Origin: Methylobacterium sp. FF17
GTDB lineage: Bacteria > Pseudomonadota > Alphaproteobacteria > Rhizobiales > Beijerinckiaceae
Reading direction: 5' to 3'
Length of the DNA: 64,000 nt
Assembly: GCF_025813715.1 (NCBI RefSeq)
Contig: NZ_CP107532.1
Span: 1,364,001-1,428,000 of the forward strand
Shown: in pieces, positions 1 to 10,185 of the stretch
Numbering within the stretch: position 1 is the stretch's first letter
Layout of the letters: every line of letters starts with the position of its first letter
Program-made: the position numbers and the translations under genes
The notes under the pieces: generated by a model
Told to the model about the DNA's origin: nothing
Databases searched by the model: none
The model's input: only the letters and a program-made list of their open reading frames with translations

Positions 1-397
1 CGAAGGTCTCGCCACGGATACCGGGTGCGTAGCGCACCGCCTCGGCGAGCGACGTCGGCTTCTGATCGTCGATCTGCTGGCGCCCGACCACGGAGATCGC
101 CTGCGGAGTCCGGAGGATCGGCGTGTCGGTCTTTGTGCTGGAGACGGAGCGGGTCGCGACGTATCCGGCGATCGGGCCGCGCGGATCCTCGGCCGCGCCG
201 ATCACCGGTGCGCCGCGACGGTCGCCGACGACCTCCAGCGTGTCGAGGGTGACGCTCGACGCGCTCGGCGGGCTGGATTGCTGCGCCGCCGCCGGACCGG
301 CCGCCCACGTGGCGAGGGCGGCGACAGAGCCCATCAGGGCGGCCCGGAGCCGGGAGGCGCTGTTCGGCGCTGACGAAGATGTGAGGAGAAGCGGCAC
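1..397 (-). CDS. TonB-dependent siderophore receptor, N-terminal part (cut by window edge)
   Basis: The reverse strand reads in one open frame from a GTG at 397 to the window edge, 132 residues. It starts with a Sec-type signal peptide ending near AAAQQ. A short linker follows, then the start of a TonB-dependent plug domain: a VVGDRRG stretch, then TPQAISVVGRQQI and a segment ending YAPGIRGETF, typical of FhuA/FoxA-type receptors. These outer-membrane proteins import ferric siderophores using TonB energy. An in-frame ATG at 334 is an alternative start but would cut into the signal peptide, so the GTG is preferred. The beta-barrel lies outside the window, so substrate and integrity cannot be judged. 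Confidence 0.85.
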   Translation of the reverse strand, partial: MPLLLTSSSAPNSASRLRAALMGSVAALATWAAGPAAAQQSSPPSASSVTLDTLEVVGDRRGAPVIGAAEDPRGPIAGYVATRSVSSTKTDTPILRTPQAISVVGRQQIDDQKPTSLAEAVRYAPGIRGETF

Positions 398-776
398 GTT
401 CGAACCTGAAGCCGGATGTATTTCGCCAGTTGGAACGAAAAGCCGGACCGGTCAACGGACAATACGCTGGCTGTAATTCAAGGTTCAACGTCGTGATGGC
501 AAAGCAACATTTTAGAATTGGTACAATGATGTAGCGGGCTGCCGAGCGACCGGTCCGCCGGTTGCAGGAAACACGAACACAACTCAATGATCGTATCTGT
601 ACCCGACGGGTGCCACGCCGGATTTACGCGGCGACCCGCGGGGGCGATCCCCATCCCGCCATCGGGTTGTGAGCACCAGCGGCGGCGCGGCCGAAACGAG
701 AACGGCCCCGCCGGAGGGGCGGGGCCGTCTTCTCGCGGGCATCGAAGGCGCGGCGAGCGCCGCGCGGGCCGTCTTT
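398..776. other. Intergenic region, receptor upstream region
   Basis: No convincing gene is seen here. The stretch around 500-560 is AT-richer than its surroundings and lies upstream of the receptor on the minus strand. It contains TTTAGAA at 511-517, which matches one half of the Irr iron-control element (TTTAGAA-N3-TTCTAAA). The second half is not present, so iron control is only a guess. A strong hairpin at 702-728 closes the region. Confidence 0.4.
702..728 (-). terminator. Hairpin terminator after the small secreted protein gene
   Basis: A perfect 11-bp stem (ACGGCCCCGCC paired with its complement) surrounds a 5-nt loop. It lies about 50 nt past the stop codon of the minus-strand gene ending at 777, so it is read as that gene's terminator. 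The T-run is poor, so efficiency is uncertain. Confidence 0.6.
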
Positions 777-1079
777 CTACTCGCAGACGCGGACGCGGCG
801 GATATGCTCGTAGCCGTAGGCGTCCACGTAACCGCGGCGCTCCATGTGGCACACCTCCTCCTCGACATAGACCGGGCGCGGGGCGCGGTAGACGGGGCGG
901 CCCGGATAGTAGCCGCCGTCATTCTGCGAGGAGGCGATGGCGCCGCCGATCGCGAGACCGCCGAGCACGCCGAGGGCGGCCGCGCCGCCCGGGCTGATGC
1001 CGTCGCGCGCCTGGGCGCTTGGGACCGCCGCGACGGCGACCGTGGCGGCCACGAGGGCCGCGACCAGCGAATTCTTCAT
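777..1079 (-). CDS. Small exported glycine-rich protein of unknown function
   Basis: The product has 100 residues. A signal peptide ends near SAQARDG. A Gly/Ala-rich segment (about residues 30-50) resembles a glycine-zipper or single membrane-associated helix, and a Tyr/Pro/Arg-rich tail follows. The ATG at 1079 is chosen because GGGAACGGAGCT just upstream supplies a GGAG ribosome site; an upstream in-frame ATG at 1145 has no signal-peptide logic. Two Cys residues near the C-terminus (EEEVCHMERR and RVRVCE) could form a disulfide in the periplasm. I do not recognise a named family; proteins of this build are frequent in methylobacteria and rhizobia. Confidence 0.6.
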   Translation of the reverse strand: MKNSLVAALVAATVAVAAVPSAQARDGISPGGAAALGVLGGLAIGGAIASSQNDGGYYPGRPVYRAPRPVYVEEEVCHMERRGYVDAYGYEHIRRVRVCE

Positions 1080-1269
1080 AGCTCCGTTCCCTTGATCCCG
1101 AAGAGCGTGTGTCAGATCAGAAGCGTCACCGTGGAACGGAATCACCGAACGATTGATGAACGGTAAGCGTCCCCGTCGTTTCGCATCGCTCCCCTGTGCG
1201 ATCCCTCACGCGGATTCCGCAGATCACGCAGGATTGTGCCGCTGGCGTGGCGGTTCCCGGGGCGTCGGG

Positions 1270-2202
1270 TCAGATCGTGCCGGTCGGCTCCTCCACCAGC
1301 GCGAGGAGCGTCCGGCGCAGCCAGCGATGGGCGGGATCGTCGTCGTAGGAGGCATGCCAGAGCATCGAGATCGCCACGTCCTCGAGCTCCACCGGCGCCG
1401 GGCTCACGGTAAGGCCCAGCGCCCCCGCGAAGAAGGTGGCGAGGCGGGCGTGCATGGTGGTGAGCACGGGGGCGCTGCGCACGAGGAACGGCACCGCCAG
1501 GAAGCGCGGCGTCGTCACCGCCAGGGTGCGGCTGCGCCCGAGCCGGGCCAGGGCATCGTCCACCACCCCGTGCGCCGTCTCCTTAAGGCTGGTCAGCACG
1601 TGGGGGAAGCGCAGGTAGTCGTCCAGCGAGATCGGCGGGGTCAGGCCCACGAGGCCGGCGTTGAACATGCAGAGGTAGCGGTCGCGATAAAGCAGGCGCT
1701 GCTTGTGGTGCGTCTGCCCCTCCGAGAAGAAGCCGATACCGAGGTCGACCCGGTCCGCATCGAGTTCCTGCAGGATGCGGATGCGGTCGATGGAGCGCAG
1801 GAGCAGGCTGATCCCCGGCGCCTCCGCCCGGAGATGGGCCAGCAGGCGCGGGCCGATCAGCACCTCGGCGCTGTCCGGCAGGCCGATGGTGAAGGTGCGT
1901 GTCACCGTGCGCGGGTCGAACTCGGCGTCGCGCCGCACCAGCGCCTGGATCTGCCGCAGCAGGGTCCGGACCGGCTCGGCCAGCGCGAGGGCCCGGGGCG
2001 TCGGGCGCATGCCCTCGGGCGCGCGGGTGAGGAGTTCGTCGGCGAACAGGGTTCGCAGGCGCGCGAGACTGCTGCTCATCGCCGACTGGCCGATGCCGAT
2101 GCGGGCGGCGGCCCGGGTGACGCTGCGCTCGGCCAGGAGCGCGTCGAGGGCGACCAGCAAATTCAGGTCGACCCGGGAGAGATCGACGTGGTCAATCGTC
2201 AT
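1270..2202 (-). CDS. LysR-family transcriptional regulator (NodD/SyrM-like branch)
   Basis: The product has 310 residues. An N-terminal winged helix-turn-helix (about residues 8-65, with DLNLLVALDALLAERSVTRAA) is followed by a two-lobed effector-binding domain. The N-terminus and the RYLCMFNAGL and HRWLRRTLLAL segments resemble the NodD/SyrM/NahR branch, which responds to small aromatic or related ligands. The start at 2202 is chosen because it opens directly with the DNA-binding domain; the frame stays open to 2244. It faces the asparaginase gene across a 460-nt gap, so control of that gene is possible but not shown. Confidence 0.85.
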   Translation of the reverse strand: MTIDHVDLSRVDLNLLVALDALLAERSVTRAAARIGIGQSAMSSSLARLRTLFADELLTRAPEGMRPTPRALALAEPVRTLLRQIQALVRRDAEFDPRTVTRTFTIGLPDSAEVLIGPRLLAHLRAEAPGISLLLRSIDRIRILQELDADRVDLGIGFFSEGQTHHKQRLLYRDRYLCMFNAGLVGLTPPISLDDYLRFPHVLTSLKETAHGVVDDALARLGRSRTLAVTTPRFLAVPFLVRSAPVLTTMHARLATFFAGALGLTVSPAPVELEDVAISMLWHASYDDDPAHRWLRRTLLALVEEPTGTI

Positions 2203-3776
<1,574 letters not shown>

Positions 3777-4010
3777 GCGGCCCGGGTCGATGGCGGGGGC
3801 GATGTTCGGTGTCCGTTGCGGACCCGACCCGACCGTTCACGGCAGCCAGCATCGTTCCCAAAAGCCGTTGTTCGCGACGCGCCCGCCTTGCCGGGTGCGT
3901 CGCGCGGTCGATCTTCGTTCGACCGCCTCGGCGACGTTGTGTGATGGCTCTGGAGTGTGCCGTCGGCCGCACGCCCGGAGTTCGTCGCGCGAACCCGATC
4001 CGTTCTCCGA

Positions 4011-4292
4011 TCACCGCATCATGCGAAACGTCGCCCGGATATGCTCCACGAACGCCGCCGGGTTTTCCATGGCTGCGAAGTGCCCTCCACGCTCCGCTTC
4101 GGCGAAGAAACGAAGGTCGGCGAAACGTTTCTCCGCCCAGCGGCGGGACAGGCGCAATTGTTCGCCAGGGAACAGGCTGACGCCGGCCGGTAGGGGTACG
4201 GGGGCGGACGGCATGCCCCTCCTCATCTCCTGCGCGGCCTCCTAATAGAAGCGCGCGGAGCTTGGTCCGGCATTGGGGAGCCAGTAGAGCTG
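4011..4292 (-). pseudogene. Epoxide hydrolase remnant (C-terminal end only, with a nonsense codon)
   Basis: Reading the minus strand from about 4292 gives the C-terminal part of an alpha/beta-hydrolase of the epoxide-hydrolase group: REQLYWLPNAGPSSARFY, a TAG codon at 4244-4242 where the family has Trp, then EAAQEMRRG and the segment RGGHFAAMENP carrying the catalytic His region. The TAG is one base change from TGG. The nucleophile half is missing completely. About 90 of the usual 300-400 residues remain. It ends where the TetR remnant begins on the other strand, so both were probably cut by the same event. Confidence 0.75.
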
Positions 4293-4733
4293 TTCACGGC
4301 CGTGGTGCGAAGGATGGTGGACCGGACGCTGCTCCCGTCCGGCGAAGTACCCTGGCACCTGCCTCTCCCGGATCGGCTGCAGGCAGTGGGGCTTGCCTTG
4401 CTCTCACAGGCACTCAGCTTCGAGGTGGTCGCCTTGATGCGCGTGGTCGTCACGACTGCGCACCGGATGCCGGAGCTCGCCAAGTTGGCTGACCGGATCG
4501 GCCGGGATAGCGGCGTGTACTGCGTCGCCACGGCGATAGCGGGTGAGAACGCAACGGCAGAAGCAATCGACCGTGCCTCGACGGTGGCGAGCACGTTCAT
4601 CGATCTGGTGTTCGTCCCCCATCAGATGCGCGCGTTGCTCGGCGACGATTCCATGAGGCTCGAAGCGGAAGCCCCACGAAGGGTCTCCGAGGCGATCGAC
4701 CTCCTCTCGAAGGCCGGATGGCTCGCCGAGTGA
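4287..4733 (+). pseudogene. TetR-family regulator remnant lacking the DNA-binding domain
   Basis: The plus-strand frame begins ELFTAVVRRMVD, the point in TetR proteins just after the helix-turn-helix (normally preceded by a YRHFPSKE-like motif). It continues through a complete AefR-type C-terminal domain to 4733 (about 148 residues; the first start-like codon is GTG at 4302). The roughly 50-residue DNA-binding domain is absent and no start codon with a ribosome site precedes it. If translated it would be a ligand/dimer domain without DNA binding. The remnant abuts the 5' end of the epoxide-hydrolase remnant, as expected from a deletion across a divergent regulator-target pair. Confidence 0.7.
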
Positions 4734-4910
4734 AGGCCGCAGCGGTTCCCTCTGATGCGGCCTAGCCTTCGCTCGACCCCGTACGAGGACGCCGACGATC
4801 CTCACCAGAGGCGCAATCGCCAGCGGCCAGCCCGAAGCGGTCCGGCGCATCCCCACCCATCCCGGACCACACCCGAAGACACCACCCCTCAGAACTCCAG
4901 GCACGCCCCC

Positions 4911-5831
4911 TCACGTCAGCAGATAGCGCTGCGGCTCCAGCGGCGGCGGCGCTGTCTCGCCCAGCGCGTCGAGCACGATCCCGTCGATGGTGTGCAGGAG
5001 GGCGTCGAGCGGCAGGTCGTTCGGCGCGAGGCCGAACGGCTCCTCCAGTTCGTCACCGAGCGCATCGAGACCGAAGAAGGTGTAGGCGACGAGCGCCGTG
5101 GCCACCGGTGTCGCCCAGCCGAGAGAGGCGGCGAGACCGAAGGGCAGGAGCAGGCAGTAGACCCAGGCCGTGCGGTAGAGGAGCAGGGTGTAGGCGAAGG
5201 GCAGCGGGGTGTTCTGGATGCGCTCGCACACGACCTGGACCTGGGCCAGCGCCGCGATCCGGTGCTCCAGGGTTGCGAACAGCACGTCGGTGAGGGCGCC
5301 CCGGCGATACGCCTCGGCGAGGTCGGCGGTCAGCCGGGCCAGGATCGCGTCCGCCGCGCTCGGATGCCCGGCGAGCGCCCCGGCCTCGTCCGCCGGGAGC
5401 CAGGGCCCGGCCGCGACGGCGGGCTCGCCCCCGCGCAGTTGGGCGTGCAGGGCATGCGCGAAGGCCGAGAGGCGCCGCAGCGCGCGGCCGCGCCGGGAGG
5501 CCTCGGCCTCATCCGGCAGCAGGGCGTTGAGCAGCCGGGCGAGCCCCCGCGCCTCGACGACGAGGCTGCCCCAGGCCCGGCGCCCTTCCCACCAGCGGTC
5601 GTAGCAGGCGCTGTTACGAAAGCTCAGGAAGATCGACAGCGCGATTCCGATCAGGGTGAAGGGCCCGACCCCGGCGGTGATCGGGAACGCCTCCGGCCAG
5701 CGCCGCTCCACCGCCACCACCACGACCGCGATCCCGGTGATCCCCAGGACCTTGAGGGCCACCTGCGGCAGGATCGAGCCGCGCAGGGTGAACAGGATGT
5801 CGAACAGGCTCGGGCGCGAACGGACGATCAT
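4911..5831 (-). CDS. Bestrophin-like (UPF0187/YneE) membrane channel protein
   Basis: The product has 306 residues. The start MIVRSRPSLFDILFTLRGSI, the following pair of transmembrane helices, SFRNSACYDRWWEGRRAWG, and the late helices with GLDALGDELEEPFG are diagnostic of the bacterial bestrophin family. Members form pentameric ion channels in the inner membrane; bacterial ones conduct cations or anions depending on pore residues, so ion choice is not assigned here. The length is normal. It stands alone between gene remnants and the SDR gene. Confidence 0.85.
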   Translation of the reverse strand: MIVRSRPSLFDILFTLRGSILPQVALKVLGITGIAVVVVAVERRWPEAFPITAGVGPFTLIGIALSIFLSFRNSACYDRWWEGRRAWGSLVVEARGLARLLNALLPDEAEASRRGRALRRLSAFAHALHAQLRGGEPAVAAGPWLPADEAGALAGHPSAADAILARLTADLAEAYRRGALTDVLFATLEHRIAALAQVQVVCERIQNTPLPFAYTLLLYRTAWVYCLLLPFGLAASLGWATPVATALVAYTFFGLDALGDELEEPFGLAPNDLPLDALLHTIDGIVLDALGETAPPPLEPQRYLLT

Positions 5832-5914
5832 CGCACCGTCTTCTCAGGCCACGGCTTGTCCCGCAACCGCGCCACGTCGTCCGCGCGCCCCTCTCGCGTT
5901 CACGGATCCGGCGC

Positions 5915-6670
5915 TCAGAGCGACCAGCCCCCGTCGACCGAGATCGAGGCGCCGGTCACGAACGCCCCGAGATCGGAGCACATCCACAGGACCGCCTCCG
6001 CGATTTCCTCTGGCCGGCCCAAACGCCCGACCGGCTCCAGCGCGATCGCCTTCCGGATGTCGCCGCCGGTGAAGCGGTCCATCATCGGCGTCTCGATGTT
6101 GCCGGGCAGGACGGCATTCACCCGGATGTTCGAGGTGGCGTAGTCGAGGGCGGCGGACTTGGTCAGGCCGATGATCGCATGCTTGGACGCGGCGTAGCTC
6201 GCGCCGCCCGCCACGCCCCGGATGCCTGCCCCCGACGCGGTGTTGACCACCACACCGCCACCCTGGCGCAGCATCTGTGCGATCTCGTGCTTCATGCACA
6301 CGAAGGTGCCGCGCAGGTTGATATCGAGGATCCGGTCCCACGCCTCCAGCGCGATCTCCGCGACCGGTGCGGCCTCGTTCTCAACCCCGGCATTGTTGAA
6401 GGCGATGTCGAGGCGGCCGAACACCGCGACGGTCCGCGCGACCGCCGCCTCGACCTGCTCCGGAACCGCGACGTCGCAGGCGATGGCCAGCACCGCGCCG
6501 CCGGTCGCCCGGATCGCATCCGCCACCGGCTGCAGCGCATCCTCCGCCCGGTCGATCAGGGCGACACGCGCCCCTTCCTGAGCGAAGGCGATGGCGGTGG
6601 CACGCCCGATGCCGCTGGCGGCTCCGGTGATGAAGGCGACCTTGTCGGTGAAGCGGTCGGGGCGGGACAT
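5915..6670 (-). CDS. Short-chain dehydrogenase/reductase (SDR)
   Basis: The product has 251 residues and is a classical SDR. The Rossmann cofactor motif TGAASGIG is near residue 15, followed by NNAG, a catalytic Ser in NTASGAG, YAASK with the catalytic Tyr and Lys, and a PGNIETPM loop. An acidic residue after beta-2 (ALIDR) favours NAD(H). A GAGGAG ribosome site precedes the ATG. The substrate cannot be read from sequence; the nearest families are glucose-1-dehydrogenase- and cyclopentanol-dehydrogenase-like. A perfect palindrome at 6821-6839 upstream and the neighbouring lysR gene suggest it is a regulated target. Confidence 0.88.
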   Translation of the reverse strand: MSRPDRFTDKVAFITGAASGIGRATAIAFAQEGARVALIDRAEDALQPVADAIRATGGAVLAIACDVAVPEQVEAAVARTVAVFGRLDIAFNNAGVENEAAPVAEIALEAWDRILDINLRGTFVCMKHEIAQMLRQGGGVVVNTASGAGIRGVAGGASYAASKHAIIGLTKSAALDYATSNIRVNAVLPGNIETPMMDRFTGGDIRKAIALEPVGRLGRPEEIAEAVLWMCSDLGAFVTGASISVDGGWSL

Positions 6671-6820
6671 GGCGGAATCTCCTCGCGTGGGGCCGGGATT
6701 GGATCCGGGCGTCGCACCGAGGGTGAAGGCGTCGCGCTCACCCTTGGACGATCCCTGAAATCGCCACTCCGATCTAGGCGGAGGGCACCGTCGGGGTGAG
6801 TGGGCACCCCCTCAACGGAG

Positions 6821-6839
6821 CGATGAGCGGCGCTCATCG
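6821..6839. promoter_or_regulatory. Candidate LysR operator upstream of the SDR gene
   Basis: CGATGAGCG-G-CGCTCATCG is a perfect 9-1-9 inverted repeat. It lies 150 nt upstream of the SDR start and just past the lysR stop. A related site occurs at the lysR start, at 7809-7823. LysR-type proteins typically bind such dyads at their target and at their own gene. Confidence 0.5.
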
Positions 6840-6859
6840 TCGGCGCGATCGGCCGACCG

Positions 6860-7810
6860 CTACGATCCGAGTGGATTCATCTCGCGGATGAGGGCGATCA
6901 GCAGGCGCAGGCCGGTCGGAAGCTGACGGCGGCCCGGGTAGTAGATGTGGAAGCCCGCCCCGGTTGGTGCCCAGTCCGTCAGGACCGGGCGCAGGTCGCC
7001 GTCGCGAATCAGCGCCGCCACGCAGGGCTCCGGCAGGTAGGCGAGGCCCACGCCCGCCCTGGCGAGGGCGATCAGCAGACCCGTATTGTCGAGGGTCAGC
7101 GCGCCGGGCACATCGCGCGCGACGGCCTCGCCGGCACGCTCGAACTCCCAGCGATAGATCTGATCGTCGCCGAGGCGGACGCACAGGCCGCGATGTCCCG
7201 CGAGGTCGTCCGGATGCAGCGGCACGCCGTAGCGCTCGAGATAGGCCGGTGCGCCGACGACGACCCAGCGCAGATCGGCCGACAGGCGCTGCGCGACCAT
7301 GTCCTCCGGAACCGTATCGCCGTAGCGAATCCCCGCATCGGCCCCGGCCTCGATGACGTCGAGCAGGTGGTTCGAGACGCGGACCTCGACCGCGATCTCC
7401 GGATAGCGCGCGTTGAAGACCGGAAGGACGGGGGCGAGGAGGAGCATGCTCGCATGCTCCAGCACGTTCAGCCGCACGCGTCCGGTCGGTTTGCCGCGAT
7501 GGCGGTTCAGCGCCTCGACGGCCTGGTCGATCGCCGCGAACGGCCCATCGAGGGACGCGAAGAGCTCCTCGCCGGCGGCGGTGAGGGTGACGCTCCGGTT
7601 CGTCCGGTTCAGCAGGCGGACGCCGACCTGCGTCTCCAATCCCTTCAAGGCATGGCTCAGGGCCGACGCGCTGACGCCCAGGTCAAGGCCGGCCCGCCGG
7701 AAGCTGCGATGCTTCGCGATCGCCAGGAAGGCGCCGAGGGCGGGCAGGCTGGGACGAAGAGGCGGCACGGATCGGTTGTGCCGGCGCGGGTGCGCCGACG
7801 CAACCACCAT
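6860..7810 (-). CDS. LysR-family transcriptional regulator (CrgA/DsdC-type)
   Basis: The product is 316 residues from ATG 7810, or 302 from GTG 7768. The winged helix-turn-helix runs LGAFLAIAKHRSFRRAG to LNRTNRSVTLTAAG. A periplasmic-binding-like effector domain follows, containing DAGIRYGDTVPEDMVAQRL, typical of the large CrgA-like group. It lies 189 nt upstream of the SDR gene on the same strand. The 5-5-5 dyad at 7809-7823 overlaps the first ATG, which hints that the GTG at 7768 may be the true start and the dyad an autoregulatory site. Control of the SDR gene is inferred from the shared sites and position. Confidence 0.85.
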   Translation of the reverse strand: MVVASAHPRRHNRSVPPLRPSLPALGAFLAIAKHRSFRRAGLDLGVSASALSHALKGLETQVGVRLLNRTNRSVTLTAAGEELFASLDGPFAAIDQAVEALNRHRGKPTGRVRLNVLEHASMLLLAPVLPVFNARYPEIAVEVRVSNHLLDVIEAGADAGIRYGDTVPEDMVAQRLSADLRWVVVGAPAYLERYGVPLHPDDLAGHRGLCVRLGDDQIYRWEFERAGEAVARDVPGALTLDNTGLLIALARAGVGLAYLPEPCVAALIRDGDLRPVLTDWAPTGAGFHIYYPGRRQLPTGLRLLIALIREMNPLGS

Positions 7811-7823
7811 GAGCGCTCCTCAT
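7809..7823. promoter_or_regulatory. Second copy of the candidate LysR operator, at the lysR start
   Basis: ATGAG-CGCTC-CTCAT is followed by CGTCGG, as at the 6821-6839 site, where ATGAGCG and CTCATCGTCGG also occur. It lies at the 5' end of the lysR gene, so autoregulation is likely. Confidence 0.45.
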
Positions 7824-7862
7824 CGTCGGACGCCGACCGGCCCGGGCTCGCGCCGCCCAGGC

Positions 7863-9836
7863 TTACGCCGCCGAGGCGATCGCCGTCGAAGCGCGGCGGA
7901 CCTTGCCGGCGCCCTCCAGGAAGGCGTGGGCGTCCTCCTTGCGCTCGAAGACGTGGGGAGCGAGGCCGCGGCGGTTCAGAGCCTCCTCCATCTTCAGGCG
8001 CAGGAAGGCGCTGGTCGCGTAGCGGGTGGTGGTGAGATAGTAGTTCGCCTGCAGGTATTGGATCATGTGGGCGTAGTCGTCGTACAGGTTCTCGTTGATG
8101 CGGAACCCGTCGTGGTTGACCACGGTGTTGACCCGCTGGCCGGCCTTCTTGCAGGCGCCCACCAGCACCAGGCGCAGGTCGTCGAGGTCGCTCTTGGCGC
8201 GGGCGTGCCAGCCTTCGAGATTCACGAACAGGATGTTGCGCTCCGGGTCGTAGCTCACCCGCTCCGGCAGATTGAGGTTGAGAAGGTCGGCGAGCAACTC
8301 CATCGGCTCCTCGCGGAACAGGCGGGCATCCATCGGCACCGGCTGCTTGATGATGGGCTTGAAGCCCATATGGGGCAGGATGTCCCGCTCGATGTCGATG
8401 CCCGGCGCCACCTCGATGAGTTCGAGCCCCTCGTCGGTGAGCTGGAATACGCAGCGCTCGGTGACGTAGATCACCGGCTGCGCGCGCATCTGCGCGTAGT
8501 GCCCGCTGAAGGTGATCTGCTCGACCTGCGGCAGGAACTTCTGCGAGCGTCCTTCGGTGACGATGCGAAGCTCGCCGTTCTCGATCACCGTCTCTAGGCC
8601 GCCCACCGTGAAGGTACCGGCGAAGACCACGGAGCGGGCGTTCTGGCTGATGTTGATGAAGCCGCCGCAGCCGTTGAGGCGGCCGCCGAACATGCTGGTG
8701 TTGACGTTGCCGTGCTGGTCGCACTCGGCGAGCCCGAGGCAGGTCATGTCGAGGCCGCCGCCATCGTAGAAGTCGAACATCTGGTTCTGGTCGATGACGC
8801 AGTCGGCGTTGGTCGCCGCGCCGAAGCTCGACCCGGAGGCGAGCACGCCGCCGACCGCCCCCGCCTCGGTGGTGAGCGTGATGTAGGGGGTGACCTTCTC
8901 CTCGTTGGCAACCGCCGCGATGCCTTCCGGCGCCCCGACCCCGAGGTTGACGACGCCGTTCGGGGGCAACTCGAAGGCGGCGCGGCGCGCGATGACCTTG
9001 CGGGCGTCGAGCGGCATCCGCTTCATGCCGCTGACCGGGACGCGGATCTGGCCCGCCAGCGCCGCGTCGTGCTGCACGCCGTAGTTCATGCGGTGCATCT
9101 CCGGCTCGGCCAGCACCACGCAATCGACCAGGATGCCGGGGACGCGCACGTCTTTCGGCAGCAGGAAGCCGTCATCGACGATGCGCTCCACCTGGGCGAT
9201 CACGATGCCGCCGTTGTTGCGCGCGGCCATCGCCTGGGCGAGGCAATCGAGGGTCAGGGCCTCCTTCTCGAAGGAGATGTTGCCCGACGGGTCGGCCGAG
9301 GTGCCGCGGATGAAGGCGACGTCGATCTTGGTGGCGGTGTAGAACAGCCACTCCTCGCCATCGACTTCCACGAGCTTGACGATCTCGGTCTCCGTCACCG
9401 TGTTGACCCGGGCGCCGCCGTGGCGCGGGTCGACGTAGGTGTGCAGGCCCACCTTCGAGAACAGGCCCGGCTGGCCGGCGGCGCAGGCCCGGTAGAGCTG
9501 CGAGATCACGCCCTGGGGCAGGTTGTAGCCGAGGATCTTATTCTCCTGCGCGGCCTTGGCGACCTTCGGCATGCGGCCGAAATTGGCGGCGATGACCCGC
9601 TTCAGGAGGCCCTCGTGGTGCAGGCGCCCGGTGCCGAGGCCTTTGCTGTCGCCGGCCCCCGCCGTCATGATCAGGGTGAGGTCCCGGGGCGCGCCCGTGT
9701 CCACGAAGCGCTTCTCCAGGGCGGCGTGCAGCGCCTCGGGGATGCAGCTCTGGACGAAGCCGGTGGTGGTGACCACGTCGTTGTGCCGGATCAGCGCGAT
9801 CGCCTCCTCGGCCGTGATGACCTTATTTTTCTTCAT
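7863..9836 (-). CDS. Propionate/acetate-type CoA-transferase (YdiF/Pct family)
   Basis: The product has 657 residues. The first about 530 form the fused alpha/beta family I CoA-transferase. The catalytic Glu, which forms a glutamyl-CoA thioester in this family, is Glu324 in TLTTEAGAVGG. N-terminal GFVQSCIPEAL and GLGTGRLHHEGL are typical of the acetate/propionate type. About 120 extra C-terminal residues (LPERVSYDPERNILFVNLEG onward) are not part of the usual Pct and also occur in some proteobacterial homologues. The reaction moves CoA between short-chain acyl groups in the cytoplasm, here perhaps for propionate or acetate handling. The ATG follows GGAAGA. Confidence 0.85.
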   Translation of the reverse strand: MKKNKVITAEEAIALIRHNDVVTTTGFVQSCIPEALHAALEKRFVDTGAPRDLTLIMTAGAGDSKGLGTGRLHHEGLLKRVIAANFGRMPKVAKAAQENKILGYNLPQGVISQLYRACAAGQPGLFSKVGLHTYVDPRHGGARVNTVTETEIVKLVEVDGEEWLFYTATKIDVAFIRGTSADPSGNISFEKEALTLDCLAQAMAARNNGGIVIAQVERIVDDGFLLPKDVRVPGILVDCVVLAEPEMHRMNYGVQHDAALAGQIRVPVSGMKRMPLDARKVIARRAAFELPPNGVVNLGVGAPEGIAAVANEEKVTPYITLTTEAGAVGGVLASGSSFGAATNADCVIDQNQMFDFYDGGGLDMTCLGLAECDQHGNVNTSMFGGRLNGCGGFINISQNARSVVFAGTFTVGGLETVIENGELRIVTEGRSQKFLPQVEQITFSGHYAQMRAQPVIYVTERCVFQLTDEGLELIEVAPGIDIERDILPHMGFKPIIKQPVPMDARLFREEPMELLADLLNLNLPERVSYDPERNILFVNLEGWHARAKSDLDDLRLVLVGACKKAGQRVNTVVNHDGFRINENLYDDYAHMIQYLQANYYLTTTRYATSAFLRLKMEEALNRRGLAPHVFERKEDAHAFLEGAGKVRRASTAIASAA

Positions 9837-10185
9837 GAACCGGGTCTTCCTCCAGGCATTCCCATGTCCACCCGCGAGCGGCCGGTCTGAACCTGCCGTG
9901 CCGGATGGCTGCGAACATCTTGTTGTCGCGCGAAAGCCTAGAGACCCATTTGAAGCTTCGCAAGAGCCTAAAACCCAGCATCGCAGCGCATTGGACGCCT
10001 TGTGCGATGCACAGTTGACCTTGGATATTCAAATCGAACCTGAGACGCTGTTGAAAATATTTTCTTCGCTGCGGCGAAGTGGGAGACACCTGAAATTCCG
10101 ACGCATGGATTCGGCGGATTATTCATAATAATGCTTGCTACCAGACGCACCCGACGTGCCTGATCGGGTCGAAACGCCCCCTTCG
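9837..10185. other. Intergenic region, AT-rich patch 10030-10140
   Basis: No gene is seen. This is the promoter side of the CoA-transferase gene (minus strand) and the 3' side of the hybrid kinase gene. The patch around 10050-10140 (GAAAATATTTTC, ATTCATAATAATG) is clearly AT-richer than the surrounding DNA. GAAAATATTTTC at 10051-10062 is a perfect 12-bp palindrome. Confidence 0.4.

Noticed and set aside
123..476. Plus-strand open frame over the receptor start
   Set aside because: It is the shadow of the minus-strand TonB receptor frame, which has a signal peptide and plug domain.
511..517. Irr iron-control element before the TonB receptor
   Set aside because: Only one half of the dyad is present; kept as a note, not a feature.
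4755..6143. 462-residue plus-strand frame opposite the bestrophin and SDR genes
   Set aside because: Antisense frame to two recognised proteins; no domain or ribosome site.
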